Made by a program: the position numbers and the translations under genes. From Oceanospirillum sanctuarii (GTDB lineage: Bacteria; Pseudomonadota; Gammaproteobacteria; Pseudomonadales; Halomonadaceae): a stretch of 64,000 nucleotides of DNA. Below, one piece after another: positions 46,935 through 57,777 of this stretch (the first letter of the stretch is position 1; every line of letters starts with the position of its first letter). Under the pieces are notes generated by a model. The model was not told the DNA's origin. It saw only the letters and a program-made list of their open reading frames with translations, and ran no database searches. The stretch covers positions 124,001 through 188,000 of the forward strand of contig NZ_MTBA01000004.1 of the NCBI RefSeq assembly GCF_002150805.1, given 5' to 3'.

Positions 46935-49082
46935 TTAGAAGTAGGTTTTACCTTCAGCAGCCATTGCGCGCATTTTCTCAGTCGGCTGGTACAGAGGACC
47001 CAGCTCTTCAGCGTACTTGTCTGCCATCGCACAGAAGGCTTCAAGGCCGATGCTGTCGATGTAGCGCAGCGCACCACCACGGAATGGAGGGAAACCGATA
47101 CCGAAGATCAGACCCATGTCTGCTTCAGACGCTGTTTCTACAATGCCATCTTCCAGACAACGAACCGTCTCGATGCACAGAGGAATCATCATGCGCTCGA
47201 TGATGGCTTCATCCGTCAGTTCACGGCTGTCCTGAACCAGAGGTTTCAGCAGGTCGTATGCGGCTTCATCAACCACTTTCTTCGGACGACCTTTGCGATC
47301 TTCTTCATAGGCATAGAAGCCCAGCTTATTCTTCTGACCCAGGCGCTTAGCGTTATACATTACGCTCAGTGCAGTCTCGCCTTCACGAGCCATACGATCC
47401 GGGAAGCCTGCAGCCATAACATTGTTAGCATGTTCAGCGGTATCCATACCCACAACATCCAGCAGGTATGCAGGGCCCATCGGCCAGCCGAATTTCTCCA
47501 TCACCTTATCAACGCGCTGGAAGTCAGCACCGTGCTCGATCAGACTCATAAAGCCGCCGAAGTAAGGGAACAGAATACGGTTCACCAGGAAGCCCGGGCA
47601 GTCGTTAACCACAACAGGGGTTTTGCCCATTTTCTTCGCGTAGGCAACGGTTGCTGCAATCGCTTTCTCGCTGGTTTTCTCGCCGCGAATCACCTCAACC
47701 AGTGGCATCTTGTGTACCGGGTTGAAGAAGTGCATGCCGCAGAAGTTTTCCGGACGCTTCAGGTTCTCCGCCAGAGAGGTGATGGAGATGGTTGAAGTGT
47801 TCGAAGTCAGGATGGTGTCTTCAGATACCTGATCTTCCAGCTCCGCCAGAACCGCGCCTTTGATCTTAGGATTCTCAACAACTGCTTCTACCACCAGATC
47901 AACGTCACCGAAGTCTCCGTAGCTCAGGGTTGGACGAATTGCATTCAGGGCATCAGCCATCTGTGCTGGTGTCATGCGCTTACGCTCAACACGCTTAGCC
48001 AGCAGCTTTTTAGCTTCATCAAGACCCAGCTGCAGTGCTGGCTCGTTGATATCTTTCATCATGATTGGCGTGCCTTTGTAGGCAGACTGGTAAGCAATAC
48101 CACCGCCCATGATACCGGCACCCAGTACCGCAGCCTTATTCACCGGCTGAGCATCTTTCTCATAAGCTGAAGATTTCTTCTTCAGCAGCTGGTCGTTCAG
48201 GAACAGACCCACCAGGCTGTTAGCAACCGGGGTGCGCGCCATACGGGCAAAGCTTTTTGCTTCGGCTTTCTGCGCCTTTTCACGACCTTCAGAAGCACCT
48301 TTCTGGATGCTCTTAATTGCTTCGATCGGAGCCGGGTAATGAGGACCCGCCTGACCGGCAACAAAGCCTTTCGCAGTCTCGAAAGACATCATAGATTCGA
48401 TCATGTTCAGCTTCAGCGGCTCCAGCTTCTCCTGACGCTTAGCCTGCCAGTTCAGCTTGCCGGCATTCGCCTGCAGAATCAGATCAACAGCAGCAGCATC
48501 CAGCTTCTCAGGAGCAACAACTGCATCCAGAGCGCCTTCTTTCAGTGCAGCTTCTGCTTTCTTCTCTTTAGTGGCGCAGATCCATTCGATCGCATTGTCG
48601 TTACCGATAATACGTGGCAGACGAACCGTACCGCCCCAACCCGGGATGATGCCCAGCTTAACTTCCGGCAGACCAACGCGGGCAGCAGTAGAGCCGACAC
48701 GGTAGTCAGTAGTCAGACAGATTTCGAAACCACCACCCAACGCAATGCCGTTGATCGCGGTTACGGTTGGGTACGGCAGGTCTTCAACACGGTTGAAGAT
48801 CTCGTGTACCGCCATGTTCATCTCAACCAGTTCTTCTTCAGACTGACCGAAAGCATCGTGGAATTCAGTGATATCAGCACCAACAATAAATACATCTTTG
48901 GCACTGCGGATAACCAGACCTTTGAGACCTTCAGCCTTAGCCAGCGCCTGAGTTGCCTCATCCAGTTCCTGAATCGTCATACGGTTAAATTTGTTGACGG
49001 ACTCACCCTGCAGATCAAAGGTCAGCTCAGCAATACCACCTTCAATCTCTTTTACCGTGATGGCTTTACCTGCGTAAATCAT
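46935..49082 (-). CDS. fadB: Fatty acid oxidation complex alpha subunit FadB
   Basis: A 715-residue bifunctional enzyme. N-terminal enoyl-CoA hydratase/isomerase (about 1-190; [36 protein letters not shown]) and C-terminal 3-hydroxyacyl-CoA dehydrogenase (NAD motif [16 protein letters not shown] near 320; [16 protein letters not shown]). It is the first gene of fadBA. A PsrA-like box lies 155-168 bases upstream, matching the PsrA control of fadBA in Pseudomonas. Confidence 0.97.
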   Translation of the reverse strand: MIYAGKAITVKEIEGGIAELTFDLQGESVNKFNRMTIQELDEATQALAKAEGLKGLVIRSAKDVFIVGADITEFHDAFGQSEEELVEMNMAVHEIFNRVEDLPYPTVTAINGIALGGGFEICLTTDYRVGSTAARVGLPEVKLGIIPGWGGTVRLPRIIGNDNAIEWICATKEKKAEAALKEGALDAVVAPEKLDAAAVDLILQANAGKLNWQAKRQEKLEPLKLNMIESMMSFETAKGFVAGQAGPHYPAPIEAIKSIQKGASEGREKAQKAEAKSFARMARTPVANSLVGLFLNDQLLKKKSSAYEKDAQPVNKAAVLGAGIMGGGIAYQSAYKGTPIMMKDINEPALQLGLDEAKKLLAKRVERKRMTPAQMADALNAIRPTLSYGDFGDVDLVVEAVVENPKIKGAVLAELEDQVSEDTILTSNTSTISITSLAENLKRPENFCGMHFFNPVHKMPLVEVIRGEKTSEKAIAATVAYAKKMGKTPVVVNDCPGFLVNRILFPYFGGFMSLIEHGADFQRVDKVMEKFGWPMGPAYLLDVVGMDTAEHANNVMAAGFPDRMAREGETALSVMYNAKRLGQKNKLGFYAYEEDRKGRPKKVVDEAAYDLLKPLVQDSRELTDEAIIERMMIPLCIETVRCLEDGIVETASEADMGLIFGIGFPPFRGGALRYIDSIGLEAFCAMADKYAEELGPLYQPTEKMRAMAAEGKTYF

Positions 49083-49236
49083 CCACTGCTCTCCCCATTG
49101 GGTCTTGGTTCTTTCCCTCAGCTGACGACTTAATCCTTATTATTGTGATTGCGCATCAGCTGAAGCCAGTTGTTCTGTTGCATGCCTCTGAATTGATAAA
49201 CGATGGATTTTGCAACCATGTTTCATACAGATATTT

Positions 49237-49250
49237 CATACAACCGTTTG
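49237..49250 (-). promoter_or_regulatory. PsrA-like box upstream of fadB
   Basis: CATAC-AACC-GTTTG on the plus strand (CAAAC-GGTT-GTATG on the minus strand): one mismatch to CAAAC-N4-GTTTG. Located in the 49083-49587 gap, which has no credible gene; a TTGACA stands 50 bases further upstream on the minus strand. Confidence 0.6.
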
Positions 49251-49547
49251 AATATGGAATTACAATGCGTCAAAAATGAGAAACTGTCAAACCCTTTATA
49301 GGTTAAAAATTCATTTTTAGCGCGACCTGAAGGTCATAAAAACAAGAGCAAGGCAGGTAGGCTCTGGCAGCTTCTGTTTAAAACTCACCTGCAGGGTGCT
49401 GAGGTTCTCTGGAGAACAGCAGAGAATACGGGGTCTAAGAGTTTAGATGAGAAGAAGGAAAGCCTGATGCTGGGCCTGGCCCAGAAAAAGATTCTGACCG
49501 AAGACTCTTAAAGAGATTCAGATCAGCAACTGAGGAATTTCAGACAT

Positions 49548-49580
49548 AAAAAAACCCGCTTTCCGTAGAAAGCGGGTTTT
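49548..49580 (-). terminator. Intrinsic terminator after tRNA-Asn
   Basis: AAAACCCGCTTTC-CGTA-GAAAGCGGGTTTT; A-run on the plus strand gives leftward U-tract. Confidence 0.85.
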
Positions 49581-49587
49581 TCGAATT

Positions 49588-49663
49588 TGGCTCCCCGAGC
49601 AGGACTCGAACCTGCGACCAATAGATTAACAGTCTACTGCTCTACCAACTGAGCTATCAGGGA
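49588..49663 (-). tRNA. tRNA-Asn (GTT)
   Basis: A 76-base cloverleaf with encoded CCA. Acceptor TCCCTGA pairs with TCGGGGA (one G-T), D-arm AGCTCAGTTGGTAGAGC, anticodon loop CTGTTAA giving GTT, T-arm GCAGGTTCGAGTCCTGC. Confidence 0.96.
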
Positions 49664-49806
49664 TCTCTTTCTCTTCAAGAGATGGGAGGTATTATAGCCC
49701 TATCTTTATGAAATACAAGCATTTATTTTGAAAAAATTTCAATTTTCTTAACGGACCTCCGCAGCCCTTGTCATACGGCCATTTCAGGTCATTCTTTTGA
49801 ATATTG

Positions 49807-49822
49807 CTGTATATACAAACAA
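49807..49822 (+). promoter_or_regulatory. LexA box upstream of umuDC
   Basis: CTGT-ATATACAA-ACAA, one mismatch to CTGT-N8-ACAG, followed by a second partial CTGTATAT at 49825. It is 62 bases before the umuD start. Confidence 0.7.
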
Positions 49823-49883
49823 TACTGTATATTTAGCCAATACATTTTATTTCAACACCACCAGCATCAAACCGAGGTCGATT

Positions 49884-50315
49884 ATGTCTCTGCACTCGAT
49901 TCAACCTGTGGGCATTCCGGACTCAAACCACCAGATACCTTTGGCCAATAGCCGGGTATCCGCTGGCTTCCCTTCCCCAGCAGATGATTACGTGGAACGT
50001 CATCTGGATTTGAATGAAAAACTGATTCGCCACCCATCAGCAACCTTCCTGATGAAGGTTGAAGGTGATTCTATGATCAATGCGGGTATGCAGGATGGCG
50101 ATCTGCTGATTGTTGACCGCGCCATTCAACCGGCACCGGGAAAAATCGTGATCGCAGCGGTGAATGGCGAGCTCACCGTTAAGCGTCTGACCCTTTATCA
50201 GGGCTGTTACTGGCTACAACCGGAAAACCCGAAATACCGCCCGATTCCACTGGATGAATCCAACGATTGTTTTGTCTGGGGCGTGGTGTCTCACATTATT
50301 CATAACTGCGCCTGA
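49884..50315 (+). CDS. umuD: UmuD-like translesion polymerase accessory protein
   Basis: About 143 residues. Self-cleavage bond Ala27-Gly28 in VSAGFPSPADDY, Ser63 in EGDSMINAGM and Lys100 in LTVKRL, all at UmuD positions. RecA-driven cleavage yields UmuD', which joins UmuC as Pol V. The frame opens at 49797, but ATG at 49884 has GAGGT upstream and gives the usual length. A LexA box precedes it; umuC follows by 9 bases. Confidence 0.93.
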   Translation: MSLHSIQPVGIPDSNHQIPLANSRVSAGFPSPADDYVERHLDLNEKLIRHPSATFLMKVEGDSMINAGMQDGDLLIVDRAIQPAPGKIVIAAVNGELTVKRLTLYQGCYWLQPENPKYRPIPLDESNDCFVWGVVSHIIHNCA

Positions 50316-50324
50316 TCCGAAGCG

Positions 50325-51653
50325 ATGAGATCTGAACAGGCTGAATCAAGCAATAACAGGGTTAAACCTCTGATCGCACTGGTTGACTGCAATAACTTTT
50401 ACGCCAGTTGCGAACGGGTTTTCGAACCAGCCCTCTACGGCAAACCGATCGGGGTACTGTCGAATAATGATGGCTGCATTATCGCCCGTTCTAACGAGCT
50501 GAAAGCCCTGAGTATCGAGATGGGCGCTCCGGCCTTTCAGGTTTACCCTCATGTTAAGCGACTGGGCATCACTCTGCGCTCATCCAACTATGCCCTCTAT
50601 GGCGATATGTCGGCCCGAGTCATGCAGGTGCTGACCGAGCTTAGCCCAAGTGTTGAACGCTACTCCATTGATGAAGCCTTTGTTGACCTTACCGGCATGA
50701 ACGAGCAGAGCATCGGTTTTTGTCGGCAACTGGCAGACACTGTTCCCCGCTACACCGGCATTCCCGTTTCCGTAGGGGCCGCCCCCAGCAAGACACTGGC
50801 AAAGATTGCCAACCATCTGGCTAAAAAACAGCCGGGCAGAAACAGCGTTTGCGTTTTTCAGAGTGCTGATGATGCCGAACTGCTTCAATGGCTGAAAAAT
50901 TTGCCCGTGGAAGAGATCTGGGGCGTGGGTAAACGACTGGGACAAAAGCTGCGCCTGAAAGGGATAGAAACCGCGATGGATCTTCGGGAAGCCAACCCGC
51001 AGCAGCTGAAAAAGAACTTCAGTGTACTGGTTGCCAGAACCCAGATGGAGCTTCAAGGAACGCCCTGCATCCATCTGGATGAAGCTCCAGAGCCCAAGCA
51101 AAGCATTATGTGTTCCCGCTCATTCAGCCAGTCCACTAACAGCCTGAACGATCTTAAAGCCGCTATCCGCTTTCACTGTCAGAACGCCTGCGAAAAGTTA
51201 CGCGGCCAGAATAGTCTTGCTCAAGCGGTACTGGTGTCGATTCGATCCCGTTCAGAGCGCTTTAAAGGCCGCTCTTATGATGCCTCTGCTATCGCTCTGC
51301 CACAGGCTACCGACGACACCCAACAGATACTGCACACTGCACAGCAGCAGCTGGAGATGATCTATCAGCCCGGTATGCGCTATCACAAGGCAGGCATTAT
51401 GCTGCTGGATCTGATTCCCTGGCGACCGATGCAATTGGGCCTGCTGGAAAGTGAACAACTGGCATTAAAAGAAGATGGCGAGAAAACTCAGAAACTGATG
51501 CAAACGCTGGATCAGCTGAATCATAAGATGGGACGACATACCGTCGCCTTTGGTCTGCCGGTGGAAGATGCCCGCTGGCAGATGAAAATGGCCCATCGCT
51601 CTCCCCGCTACACCACATGCTGGAGTGAAATCCCCACGGTGAAAGCCTGCTAA
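50325..51653 (+). CDS. umuC: DNA polymerase V catalytic subunit UmuC
   Basis: A 442-residue Y-family polymerase. LIALVDCNNFYASCERVFEPAL with the first metal Asp, VLSNNDGCIIARS, ERYSIDEAFVDLT with the second acidic pair, HhH region VEEIWGVGKRLGQKL, and the little-finger domain to the end. About 14 extra residues precede the conserved start; no better start codon is available. Together with umuD it gives SOS mutagenesis. Confidence 0.95.
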   Translation: MRSEQAESSNNRVKPLIALVDCNNFYASCERVFEPALYGKPIGVLSNNDGCIIARSNELKALSIEMGAPAFQVYPHVKRLGITLRSSNYALYGDMSARVMQVLTELSPSVERYSIDEAFVDLTGMNEQSIGFCRQLADTVPRYTGIPVSVGAAPSKTLAKIANHLAKKQPGRNSVCVFQSADDAELLQWLKNLPVEEIWGVGKRLGQKLRLKGIETAMDLREANPQQLKKNFSVLVARTQMELQGTPCIHLDEAPEPKQSIMCSRSFSQSTNSLNDLKAAIRFHCQNACEKLRGQNSLAQAVLVSIRSRSERFKGRSYDASAIALPQATDDTQQILHTAQQQLEMIYQPGMRYHKAGIMLLDLIPWRPMQLGLLESEQLALKEDGEKTQKLMQTLDQLNHKMGRHTVAFGLPVEDARWQMKMAHRSPRYTTCWSEIPTVKAC

Positions 51654-51674
51654 AGCAGAGACAGCAGAGCTTGT

Positions 51675-52211
51675 CTAAACAATCTGGATCAGAGGCTGTT
51701 CACCATCAAAGTCCGGCAGCAGCCATATCTGCTCAAACGGATAATCCGTTTCATCAAAAGTCATTGCCACATTCAGCAACTCAGAGCGGGTCCAGATCGG
51801 ACTGACATTACGAATTACCAGCCAGACGCGATCCGATTCGTAATGCTTTTTCGCTTTACTGTGCAAAAGACTCAGAAGTGCGGCCCGAAGACGATCACAG
51901 GGATCAACCGCGGTCAGCTCTTCCAGATAATGCCAGATCAGGTCGGTATTATCCCGGTCACGGACATGCTTGGCTTCTTCCGAGGTGGCATACAGATGCG
52001 CTATCTCAAGATCCAGCGGCTTGCCCTGAAAATAGCAGGAGATATCCGGCTTGGAAGGCTCGTTATGCCAGATATGACGCATCGGCTCGTTAAAATCCTG
52101 CTCATACCGGCGCATAAAGAGACGCGCTGCATCCCGCTCCAGCAAACGCTTTTCGAGATCTGAATGACTGACCGGAGAACCGGTCTGGGTATGGCGGGGA
52201 TCTGACGTCAT
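51675..52211 (-). CDS. Protein of unknown function, possible nuclease-like fold
   Basis: 178 residues, soluble, acidic. The stretch KPDISCYFQGKPLDLEIAHLY has the D...(8-12)...DxE spacing seen in PD-(D/E)xK nucleases, though the usual lysine is alanine here; AALLSLLHSKAKKHYESDRVWLVIRN follows like the later core strand. This is speculation. It converges with umuC (21 bases between stops). No clear ribosome site. Confidence 0.65.
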   Translation of the reverse strand: MTSDPRHTQTGSPVSHSDLEKRLLERDAARLFMRRYEQDFNEPMRHIWHNEPSKPDISCYFQGKPLDLEIAHLYATSEEAKHVRDRDNTDLIWHYLEELTAVDPCDRLRAALLSLLHSKAKKHYESDRVWLVIRNVSPIWTRSELLNVAMTFDETDYPFEQIWLLPDFDGEQPLIQIV

Positions 52212-52322
52212 AACAACACAGCTAACCTGATGATGAATAACCTGATTTTATCGGTGCGAGGCTGTCGAGTAAAACTCGCCACTCAAACATATAGACCACA
52301 CAAACAACAAAACTGCAGACAT

Positions 52323-52356
52323 AAAAAAACGGCATCTCAATTGAGATGCCGTTTTT
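52323..52356 (-). terminator. Intrinsic terminator after tRNA-Pro
   Basis: A perfect palindrome AACGGCATCTCA/TGAGATGCCGTT with A-run on the plus strand. Confidence 0.87.
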
Positions 52357-52366
52357 CTGAATTTAT

Positions 52367-52443
52367 TGGTCGGGACGAGAGGATTCGAACCTCCGACCCC
52401 TACAACCCCATTGTAGTGCGCTACCAGGCTGCGCTACGTCCCG
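52367..52443 (-). tRNA. tRNA-Pro (GGG)
   Basis: A 77-base tRNA with encoded CCA. Acceptor CGGGACG/CGTCCCG, D-arm AGCGCAGCCTGGTAGCGC, anticodon stem CTACA/TGTAG with loop ATGGGGT, so anticodon GGG, T-arm GGAGGTTCGAATCCTC. Very similar to E. coli proL. Confidence 0.95.
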
Positions 52444-52561
52444 AACCTGATCAGCATTATACAAATGAGCTAATGCTTTGCAAATATATTTTACTGCGCA
52501 ATCAAGCAGTTAGCCTTGCCCCCTGAACATCAGGCTTATATTGCAAAGCTACAAAAACAGG

Positions 52562-52594
52562 AAAACCCGAGACAATCAAATTGACTCGGGTTTT
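52562..52594 (-). terminator. Intrinsic terminator after ihfA
   Basis: AAAACCCGAG and CTCGGGTTTT arms with inner AAT/ATT pairing; ends the thrS-ihfA operon. Confidence 0.82.
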
Positions 52595-52620
52595 AAGCCT
52601 GTCGCCGGCGTTAACCTGGG

Positions 52621-52932
52621 CTATTGCTGCTGATATTCCGGATCATCGAAACTTTCAACACGGGATTTAAGCTTTTGCCCCGGACGGAAGGTCACCACAC
52701 GGCGAGCTGAGATCGGAATCTCTTCACCGGTTTTTGGGTTGCGTCCCGGACGTTCCCGCTTATCCCGCAGGTCAAAGTTACCAAAGCCTGAAAGCTTAAC
52801 TTGCTCATTATCTTTCAGGCATTCACGAATTTCTTCGAAGAACAGTTCAACCATGTCCTTCGCTTCACGTTTGGTAAGACCTAACTCAAGATACAGCTTT
52901 TCTGCCATTTCAGCTTTAGTTAACGCAGACAT
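52621..52932 (-). CDS. ihfA: Integration host factor subunit alpha
   Basis: 103 residues. [44 protein letters not shown] with the DNA-intercalating Pro in the RPGRNP arm, and [16 protein letters not shown]. With IhfB it bends DNA at specific sites. GAGGAG lies before the ATG. It follows pheT by 5 bases, the conserved end of this operon. Confidence 0.97.
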   Translation of the reverse strand: MSALTKAEMAEKLYLELGLTKREAKDMVELFFEEIRECLKDNEQVKLSGFGNFDLRDKRERPGRNPKTGEEIPISARRVVTFRPGQKLKSRVESFDDPEYQQQ

Positions 52933-52937
52933 CTCTA

Positions 52938-55313
52938 TCAGCTCCTCAGGCTTGCACCAAACTGCTCCTGTGCTGCGGATACAATTTGATCGACAAGGCT
53001 ATTAATTTCCTCATCATTTAGAGTGCGCGAAGCATGCTGCCACGTCAAGCCCAAAGCAACACTTTTTCGTTGTTCTTCAACGCCTTTGCCTTGATAAACA
53101 TCGAATAAGCGCAGTTCTTTCAGCCATTCACCAGCCTTCTCACGCACAGCAGCCATCAGGTGAGCAACCGGGGTATTTTCATCAATGATGAAAGCCAGGT
53201 CGCGGCGCACTTCAGGATACTTGGACAGAGAATCGAACTTAGCCACATTGCCGGATTGCAGTGCTGACTGTTTGATTTCAAACACGTACACGCTGCCTTT
53301 CAGGCCCAGCTCTTTCTGTACTGACGGGTGCAGAGCACCGATAAATCCGATCGCTTCACCGTTACGCACAATCTGAGCAGTCTGCCCAGGGTGCAGAGCA
53401 GGATGCTGCGCCGGTTCAAAGCTGACTTCAGCCAGAATACCGCTGTCATCCAGCAGAGCTTCCAGATCACCTTTCAGATCAAAGAAGTCCATTGGCTGAG
53501 AATCACCGGTCCAACCTTCAGGCTCACGGCTACCGGTTGCAATAACGGCAACCATAGGATCCTGAACCATTTCTTCACCCTGCTGGATGAAGCACTGACC
53601 GCTTTCAAACAGACGGATACGGCCCTGCTGACGGTTCTGGTTGTACTGTACCGCTTTCGCCAAACCGGCAATCAGGGTAGTACGCATCACAGACAGATCA
53701 GCAGAGATCGGGTTGGCCAGCGCGATCGGAGTATTCTTCGGATCAAACAGCTTAGACAGACCAGGCTCGATAAAGCTGAAAGTGATCGCTTCCTGATAAC
53801 CACGGGCTGCCAGCGACTGACGAATCAGGCGGATTGGCTTAATCGCCTCAGGCTGAGCTTCGATACCCAGCGCCATGGTCGGGCTCTTAACCGGTAGGTT
53901 GTCATAACCGTAAACACGGGCAACTTCTTCGATCAGGTCAGCTTCGATGCTGATATCGAAACGGTAGCTCGGCACGGCTGCACGCCAGTTATCACCTTCT
54001 TTGGTCAACTGAAGACCCAGACGGGTCAGGATATCTTCAACTTTCTCAGCCGGCATCTCCATGGCCAGCATCTGATTCAGACGCTCAGCACGCAGTACCA
54101 CATCGTTACGAACCGGCAGCTTGCTCTCTTCAACCGCTTCAACCACAGGACCGGCTTCACCGCCTACGATATCCAGCAGCAGCTGAGTTGCACGTTCCAT
54201 TGCGCGCGCCTGCAGAGTGAAGTCCACACCACGCTCATAGCGGTGCGAGGAATCCGTGTGCAGACCGTAGGAACGGGCACGACCCGCGATAGAGATCGGC
54301 TCGAAGAAGGCACATTCCAGGAAAATATCAGACGTCTCGTCAGTTACTTTGCTCTGCTCACCACCCATGATACCGGCCATAGCAACGGCTTTCTCATGGT
54401 CGGCAATCACCAGAGTATCAGCGTTCAGCTTAACTTCAGAGCCATCCAGCAGCTGCAGAGCTTCATCCTGCTCCGCCAGACGCACCTTGATGCCACCAGA
54501 CAGTTTCGCCAGATCAAAGGCGTGCATCGGCTGACCCAGTTCCATCAGCACAAAGTTGGTGACATCAACCACAGGATCGATAGCACGCACACCACTGCGA
54601 CGCAGCTTCTCGACCATCCACAGCGGCGTGGTTGCAGTCGGATTGATACCCTTGATCACACGCCCCATGTATCGTGGGCAGGCATCGCTATTGATCAGCT
54701 CAACCGGGAAGGTTTCTGAAGCAGTTGCAGTTACTGCCGCCACTTCCGGTACGTTAACCGGAGTCTGGGTCAGTACACCCACTTCACGGGCCAGACCTGC
54801 CAGGCTCAGACAGTCACTGCGGTTTGGCGTCAGGTCCACCTCGATGATGGTGTCATCCAGGTTCAGGTATTCGCGCAGATCAGCACCCACAGGTGCATCC
54901 GCCGCCAGCTCCATGATGCCGCCATGATCATCGGAAATACCCAGCTCGTCTTCCGCACACAGCATGCCGAAGGACTCTACCTGACGCAGCTTGGCTTTTT
55001 TGATTTTAAAGTCGCCCGGCAGAACCGCGCCCACTTTAGCGAAACCGGTTTTCAGACCGGCACGGGCATTGGCCGCACCACAAACAACCTGAAAGGTTTC
55101 GGTACCATCAGATACTGAACAAACCTGCAGTTTGTCAGCATTAGGGTGTTGTTCGGCGCTGATAATTTCGCCAACAACAACACCAGAGAAATCTTTGGCA
55201 GCTTTTTCTACGCCATCAACTTCCAGACCGGACAGGGAAAGCAGACTTTCCAGCTCATCCGTTGTGATGGATGGATTCACCCATTCACGGAGCCACTGTT
55301 CACTGAATTTCAT
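52938..55313 (-). CDS. pheT: Phenylalanine--tRNA ligase subunit beta
   Basis: 791 residues. N-terminal tRNA-binding OB domain ([19 protein letters not shown]), B3/B4 editing domain ([25 protein letters not shown] region), B5, the inactive catalytic-like core ([12 protein letters not shown]) and the C-terminal anticodon-binding FDX domain ([14 protein letters not shown]). It forms alpha2-beta2 with PheS. Complete; 104 bases after pheS. Confidence 0.97.
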   Translation of the reverse strand: MKFSEQWLREWVNPSITTDELESLLSLSGLEVDGVEKAAKDFSGVVVGEIISAEQHPNADKLQVCSVSDGTETFQVVCGAANARAGLKTGFAKVGAVLPGDFKIKKAKLRQVESFGMLCAEDELGISDDHGGIMELAADAPVGADLREYLNLDDTIIEVDLTPNRSDCLSLAGLAREVGVLTQTPVNVPEVAAVTATASETFPVELINSDACPRYMGRVIKGINPTATTPLWMVEKLRRSGVRAIDPVVDVTNFVLMELGQPMHAFDLAKLSGGIKVRLAEQDEALQLLDGSEVKLNADTLVIADHEKAVAMAGIMGGEQSKVTDETSDIFLECAFFEPISIAGRARSYGLHTDSSHRYERGVDFTLQARAMERATQLLLDIVGGEAGPVVEAVEESKLPVRNDVVLRAERLNQMLAMEMPAEKVEDILTRLGLQLTKEGDNWRAAVPSYRFDISIEADLIEEVARVYGYDNLPVKSPTMALGIEAQPEAIKPIRLIRQSLAARGYQEAITFSFIEPGLSKLFDPKNTPIALANPISADLSVMRTTLIAGLAKAVQYNQNRQQGRIRLFESGQCFIQQGEEMVQDPMVAVIATGSREPEGWTGDSQPMDFFDLKGDLEALLDDSGILAEVSFEPAQHPALHPGQTAQIVRNGEAIGFIGALHPSVQKELGLKGSVYVFEIKQSALQSGNVAKFDSLSKYPEVRRDLAFIIDENTPVAHLMAAVREKAGEWLKELRLFDVYQGKGVEEQRKSVALGLTWQHASRTLNDEEINSLVDQIVSAAQEQFGASLRS

Positions 55314-55417
55314 TGTTCTTTCCTGAATCTTGTTTCTTGCAACTGCTGTTACAGCTGAGATCAGCTGTCTGACAGCGAACCGTTCTTAAAAACCATCCTG
55401 ATTAGGACAGCCACGCA

Positions 55418-56455
<1,038 letters not shown>

Positions 56456-56527
56456 AAGACTTATGCTAAAAGCACAGTCATCATCATTGCTCCGGGCGGT
56501 ATGATGGATACAGCCCGGGACACGATC

Positions 56528-56884
56528 TTAAGCTAGCGCTGCTTTCGCTTTTTCAACGATGGCAGCAAATACCGCTTTCTCGTGAACAGCCAGATCAGCC
56601 AGCACTTTACGGTCGATTTCAACGTTGGCTTTTTTCAGGCCTGCGATGAAACGGCTGTAAGACATGCCATTGATGCGCGCACCAGCGTTGATACGTGCAA
56701 TCCACAGAGCGCGGAACTGACGCTTACGCTGACGACGGTCACGGTATGCATACTGACCTGCTTTGATAACCGCTTGCTTAGCTACGCGGAATACACGGCT
56801 ACGAGCACCGTAGTAACCTTTAGCTTGCTTAAGAACTTTCTTATGGCGACGACGCGCCACTACACCACGTTTTACGCGAGGCAT
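56528..56884 (-). CDS. rplT: 50S ribosomal protein L20
   Basis: 118 residues, standard length: [48 protein letters not shown], then the C-terminal [17 protein letters not shown]. Binds 23S rRNA early in 50S assembly and in E. coli also represses its own operon by binding the rpmI leader. 29 bases after rpmI. Confidence 0.98.
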   Translation of the reverse strand: MPRVKRGVVARRRHKKVLKQAKGYYGARSRVFRVAKQAVIKAGQYAYRDRRQRKRQFRALWIARINAGARINGMSYSRFIAGLKKANVEIDRKVLADLAVHEKAVFAAIVEKAKAALA

Positions 56885-56913
56885 AACACTCTCCTGACTT
56901 TAGAATTCAAAAA

Positions 56914-57108
56914 TTACAGATTTGGCAGCATGCGTTTTACTAACGCCTGATCCGCAGCATGCAGCTGCTTCATTGGGCGAAGCTGACGCTTACGCTTAGT
57001 CGATTTTTTGGTCAGGATGTGGCTACGGAAAGATTGCTTGTGCTTGATTCCGTTACCAGTCTTGCGAAAACGCTTTGCAGCGCCGCTGTTTGATTTGATT
57101 TTAGGCAT
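56914..57108 (-). CDS. rpmI: 50S ribosomal protein L35
   Basis: 64 residues starting [18 protein letters not shown], with [28 protein letters not shown] at the end split over the final helix; this is the normal L35 length. The frame is open upstream to 57186, but the ATG at 57108 is the family start. Between infC and rplT. Confidence 0.97.
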   Translation of the reverse strand: MPKIKSNSGAAKRFRKTGNGIKHKQSFRSHILTKKSTKRKRQLRPMKQLHAADQALVKRMLPNL

Positions 57109-57214
57109 TGTAAACAATACTCCGCATTCAAGTTTTTTTATCTGATAAACAACACTAAGCCGCCGAGCCTGACAGTAAACCATCAAGCGCAGCGGTTAAG
57201 ATGTCGAACCAGGA

Positions 57215-57754
57215 TTACTTTTTCTTCTTCGGCGACAGCAGCATCACCATCTGACGGCCTTCCAGTCTCGGACGAGACTCAACGACAATCATATCCCCCA
57301 GGTCTTCTTCGATGCGTTGCATCAGTTTCATACCCAGTTCTTGGTGAGCCATCTCACGACCACGGAAACGTAGTGTGATCTTCGCTCTGTCACCATCTTC
57401 CAGGAAACGTATCAGGTTGCGCAGTTTTACCTGATAATCCCCATCTTCCGTTCCAGGACGGAACTTAACTTCCTTGACTTTAGTCTGAGTCTGGTTCTTC
57501 TTCTGAGCTGCTTTCTGCTTCTTCAGCTCATACTGATAACGACCGTAATCCATAATCTTACATACGATCGGCTCAGATTTAGCGATTTGAACCAAGTCCA
57601 GACCGGCCTCGGCGGCTTTTGCCAGTGCTTCAGCAAGTGGAACTACGCCCACCTGTTCACCATCAGCATCAATTAACCGCACTTCCTTAGCACGAATGTT
57701 CTCATTAATCGGTGCAACCTCTACGTTGCGACCTCTTGGGTTATTCCGCTTAAT
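57215..57754 (-). CDS. infC: Translation initiation factor IF-3 (ATT start)
   Basis: About 179 residues when started at the ATT at 57754-57752, with GGAG eight bases upstream. From there the protein reads [25 protein letters not shown] and continues into [13 protein letters not shown], covering the full N-domain. The first ATG or GTG (57682) would cut off 24 conserved residues. The rare start is the known feature of infC that lets IF-3 control its own translation. C-domain with [12 protein letters not shown] and [13 protein letters not shown]. 23 bases after thrS. Confidence 0.94.
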   Translation of the reverse strand: MKRNNPRGRNVEVAPINENIRAKEVRLIDADGEQVGVVPLAEALAKAAEAGLDLVQIAKSEPIVCKIMDYGRYQYELKKQKAAQKKNQTQTKVKEVKFRPGTEDGDYQVKLRNLIRFLEDGDRAKITLRFRGREMAHQELGMKLMQRIEEDLGDMIVVESRPRLEGRQMVMLLSPKKKK

Positions 57755-57777
57755 AGCTAAATCTCCAATAATTCTTT

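Noticed and set aside
49480-49511. Short frame before tRNA-Asn
   Set aside because: Fifteen codons without ribosome site or conservation evidence.
57215-57682. infC starting at the GTG at 57682
   Set aside because: Would remove 24 conserved residues; the ATT start with GGAG restores the family N-terminus.
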